A stretch of 64,000 nt of DNA from Streptomyces drozdowiczii (GTDB lineage Bacteria; Actinomycetota; Actinomycetes; Streptomycetales; Streptomycetaceae). How positions within the stretch are numbered: position 1 is the first letter of the stretch; every line of letters begins with the position of its first letter. The translations under genes and the position numbers were made by a program. Under the pieces are notes generated by a model, which made no database searches, was not told the origin of the DNA, and was given only the letters and a program-made list of their open reading frames with translations. Below are positions 50,481-59,019 of the stretch, in pieces. The stretch spans positions 7,322,615-7,386,614 of the forward strand of contig NZ_CP098740.1 in assembly GCF_026167665.1 (NCBI RefSeq), given 5' to 3'.

Positions 50481-51038
50481 GTGGTGGACTCGCTCGGGGA
50501 CAGCCTGGACCGCGCACTGGAGAAGGCGTTCACCCGCCCCGCCCCCAAGAGCGCCCAGGCGCAGATGAAGTACCTCGTCAAGCAGCTCAAGGGCACCAAG
50601 GCCGCCGCCCAGGCCCTCGGGATCACCCAGCGCACCGTGGAGCGGTACGTGACTGGCAAGCTCAAGCGGCCCCGCCAGGAACTGCGCGGCCGCCTGGAGC
50701 GCGAGGTCAAGAAGCGGTGGCAGCCGCAGGTCCGCGCGAAGGCGAGGAAGAAGGCGGCGACCACAGACGGCCTGGTCGTTTCCACCCGTGCCCGCTTCGG
50801 GTTCGAAGCTGCCGCAGGTTCGACCGACGACGCCCGAATCCGGGATATCACCCAGGCCCTGCCGCCGCAGTTCGCCGACCAGTTGTTCAGCGCACGCGAG
50901 CAGGGCGCCAACGAGCAGCAGCTCCGGCAGATCGCCGCCGACGGCCTGGCCCAGATGTACTTCCGCGCCAACAACAGCAGGGCCCACGGCCTGGGCGTGG
51001 AGTTCACCGACGTGGAACGGCTCGACATCGAGCTGTAG
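50481..51038 (+). CDS. tpg: Terminal protein Tpg (185 aa), telomere-capping
   Basis: The GTG start is three bases after the tap stop. The size (185) and sequence match Tpg: LEKAFTRPAPKSAQAQMKYL, an HTH (AAAQALGITQRTVERYVTGK), KRWQPQVRAKARKKA, STRARFGFEAAAGSTDDARI and a C-terminal VEFTDVERLDIEL. Tpg becomes covalently linked to the 5' DNA ends and primes synthesis of the terminal gap. In known Tpg proteins the priming residue is a conserved threonine around position 114, which here corresponds to Thr115 in GSTDD. It acts with Tap. Confidence 0.9.
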   Translation: MVDSLGDSLDRALEKAFTRPAPKSAQAQMKYLVKQLKGTKAAAQALGITQRTVERYVTGKLKRPRQELRGRLEREVKKRWQPQVRAKARKKAATTDGLVVSTRARFGFEAAAGSTDDARIRDITQALPPQFADQLFSAREQGANEQQLRQIAADGLAQMYFRANNSRAHGLGVEFTDVERLDIEL

Positions 51039-51121
51039 ACCGGCTCCCGCAGGAGCGCCGGGCTGCCGGCTGTGACTGAGTGCTTGAGGTAGCGAGTTCG
51101 CACCTGATCTGGCGAGTCGAG

Positions 51122-51155
51122 CAGAACGGCCCCCACTCGCGTGGGGGCCGTTCTG
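51122..51155 (+). terminator. Terminator after tpg
   Basis: A perfect 15-bp stem (CAGAACGGCCCCCAC and its complement) with the tetraloop TCGC, about 85 bases after the tpg stop. It ends the tap-tpg transcript. Confidence 0.9.
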
Positions 51156-51443
51156 TACCGCGGATATTGATTACCCTCCGCGTGGCATCGGGGTGGCACG
51201 GACAACGATCCCGGGATGGCTGTCTCGGCTCCTGCACTGCACCGTACCGGCACCTCGGCCTCGCCAAGGCTCCCGCGGCGATCCGCCACTCGCACGGGTG
51301 CCAAAGATTCGCTCACCTCGCCAGGTGAAGCGCTCAGGCACAGCCGGGGACGAGGCGTTTCGCATTCCTCCGAGCAGCAGACCGTGAGGCCCTCGGCTCC
51401 CGAGGCGCCCTCAAGTTCCGCACTTCAGCCGTAACCCTCTGTC

Positions 51444-51494
51444 ATCCATTTCATTTCATTTCATCGCGACGCAAGGAAATGAAATGAAATGGAT
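51444..51494. repeat. AT-rich 19-bp perfect inverted repeat made of TTTCA units
   Basis: The arms at 51444-51462 and 51476-51494 are perfectly complementary and consist of CATTT/ATTTC pentamers repeated three times, with a 13-nt loop ATCGCGACGCAAG. The arms are only about 30% G+C in DNA of over 70%. The element lies in a ~680-bp gene-free stretch (51156-51841) behind tpg. It could be a terminator, an unwinding element or a protein site. Confidence 0.75.
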
Positions 51495-51499
51495 TGCCT

Positions 51500-51841
51500 T
51501 GGAGTGCATTGCGGCCCGCGTTTTCCTGCTTTTCTCACAGGGGGGGAAGACCGGTGAATACCGCTTCACTGCTCGATGGTGACCGGGATCACACCCACTC
51601 CCGTGAGCTGCGGTTTTTCCGGCATGGATGTATCGCTGGTGCGCGAAAAGGTAGGCAGAGTGTAGGCAGTGTGTTGTCTGGTGCGCGCATTCCCGCATGA
51701 GCAACTACACCGATCAGCTTCTCGCCGATAGACTCCGCAGAACGCGAAAGGAGCCCTGCACCCCAACGGGTTTCCCAGGCCCCTGAGTTGGGAGGGCTCC
51801 TCTCGCGGTGTCCCTAAACGCACGCTCACGCAAGGAACCGC
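51500..51841. promoter_or_regulatory. Structured leader of the small peptide gene at 51842
   Basis: No gene. A long imperfect stem pairs GCGAAAGGAGCCCT (about 51731-51745) with AGGGCTCCTCTCGC (about 51794-51807). CCCCAAC and GTTGGG pair inside it, ending 35 bases before the ATG. It may be a terminator/attenuator or a 5' UTR controlling translation of the membrane peptide. Confidence 0.45.
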
Positions 51842-52042
51842 ATGACCGAGCCTAGCGCGAATTCAGATCCGAAACACCCACGCCGTGTGGACAGATGGCG
51901 CTCGTCCATCAGCGCTCACCTGCGGAAATGGAGTGGAGGCCGTGGACACGGTGTTCAGCGTCACTTCCTGCAGGGCGTCGCCTACAAGCTGGGTAGTGGC
52001 GCCGTGACGCTGCTGATCCTGTGGTGGGAAACGCGACGCTGA
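51842..52042 (+). CDS. Small cationic membrane peptide (66 aa), family member B
   Basis: The ATG at 51842 follows AAGGAAC. The N-terminal 40 residues are polar and basic (RRVDRWRSSISAHLRKWSGG). The C-terminal helix QGVAYKLGSGAVTLLILWWE ends in TRR. It shares its G-x-A-x3-G-x-G core and aromatic C-terminus with peptides at 42841 and 57466. The leader contains strong RNA structure, as in type I toxin mRNAs. The function is unknown. Confidence 0.6.
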   Translation: MTEPSANSDPKHPRRVDRWRSSISAHLRKWSGGRGHGVQRHFLQGVAYKLGSGAVTLLILWWETRR

Positions 52043-52091
52043 CAGCGTCACGGGCCTGTAGCTGAGCGCGGGCCCTCACCGCCGGCAAAGG

Positions 52092-52691
52092 TCACCCAGC
52101 CCGGCCACCGCGTCGCCGTATCCACCAGGACTGCTGCGGCGCGGTGGCGGCATTGACGGCCCGGCCGAACGCCTCCAGCGCGGCCTCCAGGCGCGCGGTG
52201 TTCTCCACGTCCGACAGGGCGTTCAGCAGCTGCTCCGTGGCGGTGACGACGGCCGGGTCGGAGGAGCGCATGAGCGGGGCAGCGGCGGTGGCGGCCCGGG
52301 TGAGCGGCTCGCGCACGGCGGCCACGGTCTGCTTGCTCGCCACCCGCTCCCGGCTCAGCAGTTCGGCCGCGCGCCCGAAGCCCACAAGCCCGCTCAGGAC
52401 GTCGGTGCCGCCGGCGCCCCGGGCGCGGGCGGCACCGCCGGTGAAGGCGAGCACGGCCAGCAGGAAGGTCCGGCCGCGCTCGGCCGGTCCCTCCCACAGC
52501 AGCCGGTTGGTGGTGGCCGCACTCTGCAGTTCCATCACGGCCACCGTCATCGCATCCGCCTGCACCCGCAGGGCACCGATCTCAGCCTGCTGCTCCTGGC
52601 GGTTGCGGGAGCGGTTGGTCAGCCACGCCGCGAGGACGGCAATGAAGGCCCCCGAGACGAGCGTGCTGGCCAACTCGATCAACTTGTCCAT
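52092..52691 (-). CDS. Membrane-anchored hypothetical protein (199 aa)
   Basis: The start is set at the ATG at 52691 (MDKLIELASTLVSGAFIAVL), which gives an N-terminal membrane helix (about 8-28). Sequence before it is non-coding in style. The cytoplasmic part is helical and Ala-rich (QEQQAEIGALRVQADAMTVA, LEAALEAFGRAVNAATAPQQ). It ends in WWIRRRGGRAG. The function is unknown. It converges with the small peptide gene at 51842. Confidence 0.6.
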   Translation of the reverse strand: MDKLIELASTLVSGAFIAVLAAWLTNRSRNRQEQQAEIGALRVQADAMTVAVMELQSAATTNRLLWEGPAERGRTFLLAVLAFTGGAARARGAGGTDVLSGLVGFGRAAELLSRERVASKQTVAAVREPLTRAATAAAPLMRSSDPAVVTATEQLLNALSDVENTARLEAALEAFGRAVNAATAPQQSWWIRRRGGRAG

Positions 52692-52927
52692 TCCCACAGG
52701 CTGACCGCGCGCCGGGCCCGTCGTCCGGGCCGTTGCGCACCTGACGCACAACCCGCACCCTCCCGTTGCCCAAGAGGCCCGACCCTGCGCTGCTACGCCG
52801 GTGCCGGGCCTCATCCGCATATCCGTGGGGGACGGGCTTCACGCGTTGACATGTCCAAGGCCGACGGCCCACGAGTCGTCACGGGCCCCCGGACGAGACA
52901 GTTGACCGGGTACATAGGCTCTCGGGC

Positions 52928-53836
52928 ATGAACGAGGAGAGCCTGCACGAGATTCTGAGCGGCATCGAGAGGTCCGTCCGCGACTTCACCCAAGCCGAAG
53001 CCGCCCTCGCGGAAGCCGAGCAGCGGCAGGACCGCACCCGCCAGGCCGTGCTGGAGCAGGTGGAGCGACTGCATGCCGAGGTGGATGCCGTCCACGCCCC
53101 CGAGCTGATCGGCGTGCTCAGGCACCTGTACTGGCAGCAGCCAGGCATCCACGGACGCCCCCTCGCAGAAGCCGCCGGCCTCAACCTCCACGAGATGCTC
53201 GCCGCGATCGGCCCGGCGCCGTCAGGGATCCTGTGCGCCGACTGCGGCACGGAGCTGCTGCGCACCAGCCGCTCGTGGAAGCCGCCAGCCCGGTACGGGC
53301 CGCCACTGTGCCCGGACTGCGTCAGCCAGGAGCGCGACGCGCAATGGCGGCAGTGGGGGGCAGAGCGCCTGCGGGCCCGCATCGTCGCCGAGGCCCTGGT
53401 GCAGGCGCGAGCTATGGACTGGCGCGCCGCCGCCGAGTTGGTGCTCGCCTTCCCACCGCTGTCCCAGAAGGTTGGCCGCGGCACCGTCGCAGACCAGCAG
53501 GACGGCGTCTGGCGCGGTTGGGAGAACGCCCGGGTGATCCGCAACCGCCTGATCGCGGCGGCCGCCGACGGTGACGACACCACGGGCTTCGCCGTCGAAG
53601 AAGCGCATCTCCTGGTGGAGACCGCACTGCGAGTTGTTGACTGGGACACGGCCCGAACCCGCGACATCGTCGACCCGATCACCCATGAACCGGCGCTCGC
53701 CCTGCTCACCCGGCTCAAGCGCGAGGTCCGTGCCATCGCTCAGACCGCCCGGGAGCGCGCGGACGCCGCGTACCCGGAGGGCTGCGAGCTGAGCGAGGAC
53801 GAGGAGTCCGAGGCATGGCGCGGCATCGGTGGATGA
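52928..53836 (+). CDS. Hypothetical protein with zinc ribbon (302 aa)
   Basis: The ATG at 52928 starts MNEESLHEILSGIERSVRDF, followed by a coiled coil (ALAEAEQRQDRTRQAVLEQV). A zinc ribbon is formed by ILCADCGTELL and PPLCPDCVSQE (C-x2-C ... C-x2-C). The C-terminal half is helical (RVIRNRLIAAAADGDDTT, LLTRLKREVRAIAQTARERA). It probably binds nucleic acid or protein; no family recognised. Confidence 0.65.
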   Translation: MNEESLHEILSGIERSVRDFTQAEAALAEAEQRQDRTRQAVLEQVERLHAEVDAVHAPELIGVLRHLYWQQPGIHGRPLAEAAGLNLHEMLAAIGPAPSGILCADCGTELLRTSRSWKPPARYGPPLCPDCVSQERDAQWRQWGAERLRARIVAEALVQARAMDWRAAAELVLAFPPLSQKVGRGTVADQQDGVWRGWENARVIRNRLIAAAADGDDTTGFAVEEAHLLVETALRVVDWDTARTRDIVDPITHEPALALLTRLKREVRAIAQTARERADAAYPEGCELSEDEESEAWRGIGG

Positions 53837-53872
53837 GGGGCTGACGCTCCAGTTCGTGTGGGGCGGGCAGCG

Positions 53873-54337
53873 TCAGGACGGTTCGCCGGATGTGCGACGG
53901 GAGCGCCGGCGGATGACGTCGGGCAGCTCGCGGGAGGCGGCGGCAGGGATGAAGAACAGGCCCGTCATGCCGAGCCCGGTCACGGCGGCGCTCAGCAGGC
54001 CCACCGAAAGCGACGGGTCGTCGACCGAGGCCACCCCGCAGAACACCGAGAAGGCGACGACGAACACCAGCGAGAGGACGATCCATCGCTCCCGCAGCGC
54101 CGACCGGGTGCCGGCCACCACGCTCAGCCACCAGGTCCAGCCCGCCATCACGCAGAACAGCACGGCCGCCGGCGGCAGCAGCACCGGCGGCGCCCACCGC
54201 CCGATGTCGCCGCGGGGCAGCTCCTGCCCGGTCAGGTAGCCGACCTGGACCAGCCACACCAGGTACACCGGTACCTCGATCGCGATGACCACCCACATCA
54301 AGACCCGCAGCTCCCGAAACGCGCGGCGCTCGTTCAT
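53873..54337 (-). CDS. Four-TM membrane protein (154 aa)
   Basis: The start is at the ATG of MNERRAFRELRVLMWVV (54337); an earlier ATG at 54364 is possible. Hydrophobic segments: VLMWVVIAIEVPVYLVWLVQ, PPVLLPPAAVLFCVMAGWTW, WIVLSLVFVVAFSVFCGVAS and AAVTGLGMTGLFFIPAA. A basic C-terminus follows. No signature motif is seen. It converges with the zinc-ribbon gene. Confidence 0.6.
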   Translation of the reverse strand: MNERRAFRELRVLMWVVIAIEVPVYLVWLVQVGYLTGQELPRGDIGRWAPPVLLPPAAVLFCVMAGWTWWLSVVAGTRSALRERWIVLSLVFVVAFSVFCGVASVDDPSLSVGLLSAAVTGLGMTGLFFIPAAASRELPDVIRRRSRRTSGEPS

Positions 54338-54590
54338 CCCTTTGGTCCTCCCCTCGATCATCAAGTCCAGGGGAACGTAGCGGCCCGGTGCCGGCGCCCA
54401 CCAGGGCGCGTCACCCGCACGGGTGGAGATCAGCCGCCATCGATGTGGTCGAAGCCGCGCAGCACGGGGTCCAGCTCCTGCGTTATGTCCCTTCCTTCGC
54501 CTGTTGTTGACTCATGCCACCATGAACAGGCTGACGCAGGTCATCACTGCTCTTCGGTCGGCGCTGGCCTGCAACAACTCAGAGTGCCGA

Positions 54591-57242
54591 TCAATCGATC
54601 TTGGACCTGGCTTCCCAGGGCTTTGCAATGGAACCGTCGGGCTCCCAGCCGTACAGCTTCAGTTGCCTGCTTTCGTCGACGTGGCCTACGTCTGCCAGCA
54701 ATTGAACCGACATGGCGAGCGCGTAGCGTTGGCCGGCCGCAGCGCATCCTTCCAGCCAGTAGAGGGCACGCGTGGCGTGGCCAGCTTGTACCAGCATTCG
54801 GGTTGCCTCCTTCGCTGCGTTGGCGTCCCCGGTCTCGGCACGGTTCTGCAGCCAGCGGATGGCCTCCTCGGTGCGACCCGCCTCATCCATGAGTTTGGCT
54901 GCGTACCTCGCGGCGTAGTGGGCGGAAGATGTGTAGGAGGTACCAGGGGTATCGCGCTGCTCAGCCGCGTGCTGCCACCAGCGGATGGCTTCGTCCGTCT
55001 TGCCTGACACCCAGAGCACGGCGCTACCCAACTCCAAGGCACGGCTGTTGCCAGCGATGCCAGCACGGTGGAGTTTGCCGATGGCTTCCTCGGTAACACT
55101 GCCTTCCTCTAGCAGTCGCTCGGCTGCCTGCCTCGCGGCGGAGAGTTCGTCGGCCATGTCGGTGGCCTGCCCTGGGCGGATCGTGTCCTTGGTTTGGTCT
55201 TCCTCCACCGACTCATGCAGCACGTTTCTGGAGGCGCGATCACTGGCGTCCTGCAGTTGGCGCAGGGCCTCCAGGGCGTTGGCGTCTCCGGCCTCCGAGC
55301 GGGGGCGCAACCAGTTCAGCGCTTCCTCATCACGGCCTGTTGCAACCAATTCATCGGGCACACCCGTCAGCATGCCCATGAAGTGGTTGGTCTGAAAGGC
55401 ACGGATCCACTGGTCCATGGCTTCCTCTACTCGGCCCGTTTTCGCCAGGAGTCGAGCCCCTTGCCCGACGTACGCGCTGCTCATTGCATCGTCGCCGATG
55501 GTGATGTCGGCTGCGTGCTGCCACCAGCGGATGGCCCCCTCGATGTGCCCTAGCTCCTCCAGCAGTTGACCGGACCGGTCCAGGGCGAAGGAACTGCCAG
55601 CGTCGGCTGCGCGTTGCCACCAGTTAAGTGCCTCCGCGGTGAGCTTTTCCTTCTCCAGCATCGAAGCCACGTGCTCCGCGATTGCGCCGGTGTGATCGCC
55701 GTCGGTTGCCCGCTGCCACCAGTAGATGGCTTCCTTGGATCGGCCCGCCTGTTCCAAAAGGCCAGCTAGGTTTCTCATTCCAGTAGCGTCGCCCTTATCG
55801 GCAGCGGCGATATAGAAGCGGGAAGCAACGTAGAGGAGTCCCCGGTCCTCGGCGGCTGACCCGAGAACCCCAAGGCTCGTAGGGGCGACGTGACCGAGGA
55901 GGGCTTCCCATAGGGGTGCGGGGGAACGGGTAAAGCGTCTTTGGCTGCGGCCGTGTTGCTCAAGGTAGTCGGCGAGCCGGTAGGAGGGCATGGCGGGTGC
56001 GGGTTGGGCGCGCCGAGGGCGGATGAGCGTGAGTGGGCCGCGGGCGCCGCGCAGGGGACGGGTCGTATAGGCGAGTGCTTGCTTGAGCCAGTCATTTTCG
56101 CGTAGGTCGCACTGGATGTCAGTGAGATAGCCCTCAGCTGCGGCTTCCAGAAGGGCCAGGGGGAGGGCGCGGCCGTGGCCGATGCGGAGGGCATCCATGG
56201 CGGCCTCTATGAGTGCCTTTGCCCCCGGAGGTGCGGTGCTGTACCGCTCGATCAGGGCCGGTGCGCTGGCCAGGTACTGGGTGATCTGTCCCTGCTCCGC
56301 ACGCTGCAGAGCCTCGGACAGACGGGGGTCTCCGAGGGCCGGCGCCTGCGCGGCCTTCAGTTCATCAGCAGTGAAGACGTCGGGCACGGCGATGCTCTTG
56401 TTCTTGACCAGTTGGCGGGCCTGCGCGTACGGGTCCGGCCCGATCCCGGAGGCGGGAATGGCGGTGAGTGCGTCCCATTGCTCGCGCCACATAGTTCCCA
56501 AGACCAGTACCGGGGCCCGCCCCGCATCGTTCAGCAGCTCACGGAGGCCGGAGGCGACCTGCGCGCTGTGGTCCTGGTTGAGTAGGTAGTGCTGGGCTTC
56601 GTTCAGCCACACCACGGTCTTCGGCGCCACCTGCTCCAGGTGCCCGGTTAGGGCAGTAGGGGGTTCCGGCTCAATCGGATGCCACAACCGCCATCCGTCC
56701 GGCAAGGTCTTTACTGCTTCCCAACAGGACCGCGACTTACCCGTGGAGGATCCGCCGACGAGCAGCACAATGCCGCTCTCCCCGGTCCTGGCAGCATCGA
56801 CTACCGCGCACAGCCGTGCGTCGTGCTCACGTTTTACGTAGGCCGAGAGCGGACTGGGCTGGGTCCCTTCGCCGACTTCGATGCAGGGATGGACCTCCAA
56901 GTCGTCAAGGACTAGCTGGTCGACGTACTCGGCTATCGGCCGCCCCACAGGTCTCTGCCCGGACGGCAGAGCCCGAACTGGCTGAGCCCGCTCGACGAGG
57001 TTGCGCCAGTGACGCTCGTCCGGCTGCGCTTCTCCGGCCCAGTCGCACCACAACCGCACCAGCGCCCACACCACATCAGCGTCGTGAGGAACCTGGGCCT
57101 TTTCCGCGTCGTCGTGAAGCCACCTACTGAGTTTTTGACCGTGAAACGGGACTGAGTAGGGCGGCCGTCCGAGCGCCTTTTCGATCTCGCGCTGCGAGAA
57201 CGGCCGCCTACGACTCTTGGCTCGCTCCCTCAGTGCACGCAA
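54591..57242 (-). CDS. STAND NTPase with TPR/Sel1-like repeats (883 aa), candidate anti-phage sensor
   Basis: A TTG at 57242 gives the longest frame. In-frame coding-like sequence upstream (ATGDARRLYDE) suggests the true start is further up and disturbed. The N-terminus is an HTH-like helical domain common in Streptomyces STAND proteins (FSQREIEKALGRPPYSVPFH). A P-loop follows (LLVGGSSTGKSRS, 160-172), then Walker B TVVWLNEAQHYLL (about 209-221). The C-terminal ~430 residues are tandem helical repeats with the motif EEAIRWWQHAA or KEAIYWWQRAT. The architecture (NTPase plus repeat sensor) is that of bacterial NLR-like defence proteins and of HTH-STAND regulators. No separate effector domain is visible. 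Confidence 0.75.
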   Translation of the reverse strand: MRALRERAKSRRRPFSQREIEKALGRPPYSVPFHGQKLSRWLHDDAEKAQVPHDADVVWALVRLWCDWAGEAQPDERHWRNLVERAQPVRALPSGQRPVGRPIAEYVDQLVLDDLEVHPCIEVGEGTQPSPLSAYVKREHDARLCAVVDAARTGESGIVLLVGGSSTGKSRSCWEAVKTLPDGWRLWHPIEPEPPTALTGHLEQVAPKTVVWLNEAQHYLLNQDHSAQVASGLRELLNDAGRAPVLVLGTMWREQWDALTAIPASGIGPDPYAQARQLVKNKSIAVPDVFTADELKAAQAPALGDPRLSEALQRAEQGQITQYLASAPALIERYSTAPPGAKALIEAAMDALRIGHGRALPLALLEAAAEGYLTDIQCDLRENDWLKQALAYTTRPLRGARGPLTLIRPRRAQPAPAMPSYRLADYLEQHGRSQRRFTRSPAPLWEALLGHVAPTSLGVLGSAAEDRGLLYVASRFYIAAADKGDATGMRNLAGLLEQAGRSKEAIYWWQRATDGDHTGAIAEHVASMLEKEKLTAEALNWWQRAADAGSSFALDRSGQLLEELGHIEGAIRWWQHAADITIGDDAMSSAYVGQGARLLAKTGRVEEAMDQWIRAFQTNHFMGMLTGVPDELVATGRDEEALNWLRPRSEAGDANALEALRQLQDASDRASRNVLHESVEEDQTKDTIRPGQATDMADELSAARQAAERLLEEGSVTEEAIGKLHRAGIAGNSRALELGSAVLWVSGKTDEAIRWWQHAAEQRDTPGTSYTSSAHYAARYAAKLMDEAGRTEEAIRWLQNRAETGDANAAKEATRMLVQAGHATRALYWLEGCAAAGQRYALAMSVQLLADVGHVDESRQLKLYGWEPDGSIAKPWEARSKID

Positions 57243-57465
57243 CTCGTCGTACAGCCTGCGGGCGTCCCCTGTGGCGACGATGACGGCCTCCTCGCTGCTG
57301 CCCGGGCCTCCCCGTGCCCGCTGCGGGCACTGCGGGCATGGCGTCTGACCAGCACACTAGAGCGTTTCTGCCCCTCTGCCCGCCTTTCCGGACGGGCAGT
57401 TGGCTTCTCCGGAGTCTCTCTCCTGTGCCTCGGCAACGGGCCGGGCAAGACTTCAGGAGGTACCC

Positions 57466-57597
57466 ATGAAGCAGGACAAGAACAGCACCGTTCGGCGACT
57501 CGGCCGAGCAGCGATGTTCAGTGCCGTACGCGGTCTGGCCTCGGCGGCAGGGGCCGCGTCCCTGGCCTGGATCACCTGGTGGATCCAGAGCCGCTGA
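57466..57597 (+). CDS. Small cationic membrane peptide (43 aa), family member C
   Basis: The ATG at 57466 has a perfect AGGAGG six bases upstream. The peptide is MKQDKNSTVRRLGRAAMFSA then VRGLASAAGAASLAWITWWI with a QSR end: a basic start and one aromatic-rich hydrophobic helix. It resembles the C-terminal halves of the peptides at 42841 and 51842. It is transcribed divergently from the STAND NTPase gene, 220 bases away. Confidence 0.65.
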   Translation: MKQDKNSTVRRLGRAAMFSAVRGLASAAGAASLAWITWWIQSR

Positions 57598-58224
57598 GTA
57601 GGGGTGGCCCGGGCCGCGCCCTCCGGCCTGGGCCACCTCGCACGGCACTGTCCTGCCGAGCGAAAACGTCAGCGGAGTTGTGTGGGACCGCGCCGGGAGG
57701 CCGAGTCTCTGAGGTGCCTTGAGCCCTCTGTAACGAGAGCACACGCGCTTCGGCCTCGCGGTCACTCAGGGAGCACAGGCGGGTGCCGGGCTGCTCCGCA
57801 ACGTCCAGCGCCCGCTCCCGGGGCAGCAGCGCGCCCTGCGGGGCCTCTTCGCAGTCGACGGCGGGCAGCACGGCGGGGCCGGGCCCGCGGCCGCCGCCCG
57901 TCTTCTGCAATACCCAGCCCGAGGGCCGGCGGGGCCAGCGCCTCGCGGACCGCCGACGGCGGCGGCAGGCGCACGGTGGGCAAGGCGTCGTCGGAGACAC
58001 CGTCAACCGGCCGGACGTGCTCGGGGGCGCGCACCCACACCCGGTACTCCGCGGCCTGGACGTCGCCGTCCTCGGTTTTGGTACGCAGGCAGCCCCACCT
58101 GGTACAGCCAGCCGCGCGGCGTCTCGCGCCGGGCCCACAGCCGGGCGGTGACCTCCTGGCCGTCCGGCAGGACCACCACCACCGGCACGGGGGCGGCCGG
58201 GCTGTCCGAGGGCGTCGTCGTCAT
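57572..58224 (-). pseudogene. Broken gene with two frame changes (hypothetical protein)
   Basis: Leftward from the ATG at 58224 (MTTTPSDSPAAPVPVVVVLP) the protein reads to TPRGWLYQVG. Removing one G of GGGG near 58090 then continues CLRTKTEDGDVQAAEYRVWV and VDGVSDDALPTVRLPPPSAV. Removing one C near 57925 continues SGWVLQKTGGGRGPGPAVLP and LLPRERALDVAEQPGTRLCS. Each of the three pieces has good coding composition only in its own frame. The protein is either a decayed gene or shows two one-base insertions from assembly. The exact 3' end is uncertain. No family recognised. Confidence 0.5.
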
Positions 58225-58313
58225 GCCGTCCACGGTAGGCAGACCCGGCCGCGACCCAGCGGTCCGCCGGGCGCTGGTCTCTGTCCACAGGGCTGCGGCG
58301 GTGAGCTACCCCC

Positions 58314-58916
58314 GTGACCGAAGAAGAGAAGGCAGAGAAGGCAGCGCAGGCGGCCAACACGCGCGCCAGGTTCATGGAGGGCCTCGCCCGCGTGGAGCGC
58401 ACCCTGTTCACCCGGCCCGCGCCGAAATCCGCGCGAGCGCAGATGAAATTCCTTCGCACGCGGGAGAGGGGCTCCACCAAGAGCCTGGCGGCCCGTCTGG
58501 GCGTCTCCCGCAAGACGGTGCAGCGCTACCTCTCGGGCGCCTCCAGCAAGCCGAACAGGCGCCTCCGGGAGGCGTTGGTCCAAGAGACCGAGTCGGAGTG
58601 GCAACCGCAGGTCAAAGCACAGGCGAGGCAGCACGCGAGTACCTCGGGAGGGCTCGTCATCAGCTTCCGGGCCACCCTCGGCTTCACCGCGAACGGGTCC
58701 TCGGACGACGGCCGGGTGCGGGACCTCAGCATCGCCGTTTCGCCCTCCCACGCTGCCCTCATCCTCGCCGCGCAGGAGGATGGTGCGACGGACGCAGCAC
58801 TGCACGATGCCGTCGCTGAGGCCATAGCGGACGCCTATTTCCGTCAAGGTGGTGGAGGACGAGCGAACCTGAAGGTGAACTTCACGGACGTACAGCGGCT
58901 GGACATAGCGTTTTAG
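58314..58916 (+). CDS. Second, solitary terminal-protein (Tpg) homologue with Ser at the presumed priming site (200 aa)
   Basis: From a GTG at 58314 it shows the whole Tpg layout: RTLFTRPAPKSARAQMKFLR, HTH SLAARLGVSRKTVQRYLSGA, SEWQPQVKAQARQHAS, SFRATLGFTANGSSDDGRV and KVNFTDVQRLDIAF. It is clearly paralogous to the Tpg at 50481. It differs in having a longer, charged N-terminus (an ATG at 58374 is an alternative start), no tap beside it, and GSSDD where the other protein has GSTDD. It may be a functional Ser-primed variant, a regulator, or a protein adapted to different telomeres. Confidence 0.85.
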   Translation: MTEEEKAEKAAQAANTRARFMEGLARVERTLFTRPAPKSARAQMKFLRTRERGSTKSLAARLGVSRKTVQRYLSGASSKPNRRLREALVQETESEWQPQVKAQARQHASTSGGLVISFRATLGFTANGSSDDGRVRDLSIAVSPSHAALILAAQEDGATDAALHDAVAEAIADAYFRQGGGGRANLKVNFTDVQRLDIAF

Positions 58917-59019
58917 CAGCGCGGAATACGAGCGTGCTGTAGACCTGTGGGACCGGCCCGCCCAAGCGTATTTCCGAGCGGTCCATCATTTCCGGTATCC
59001 GAGGTGAAAGCGAGTCCTG

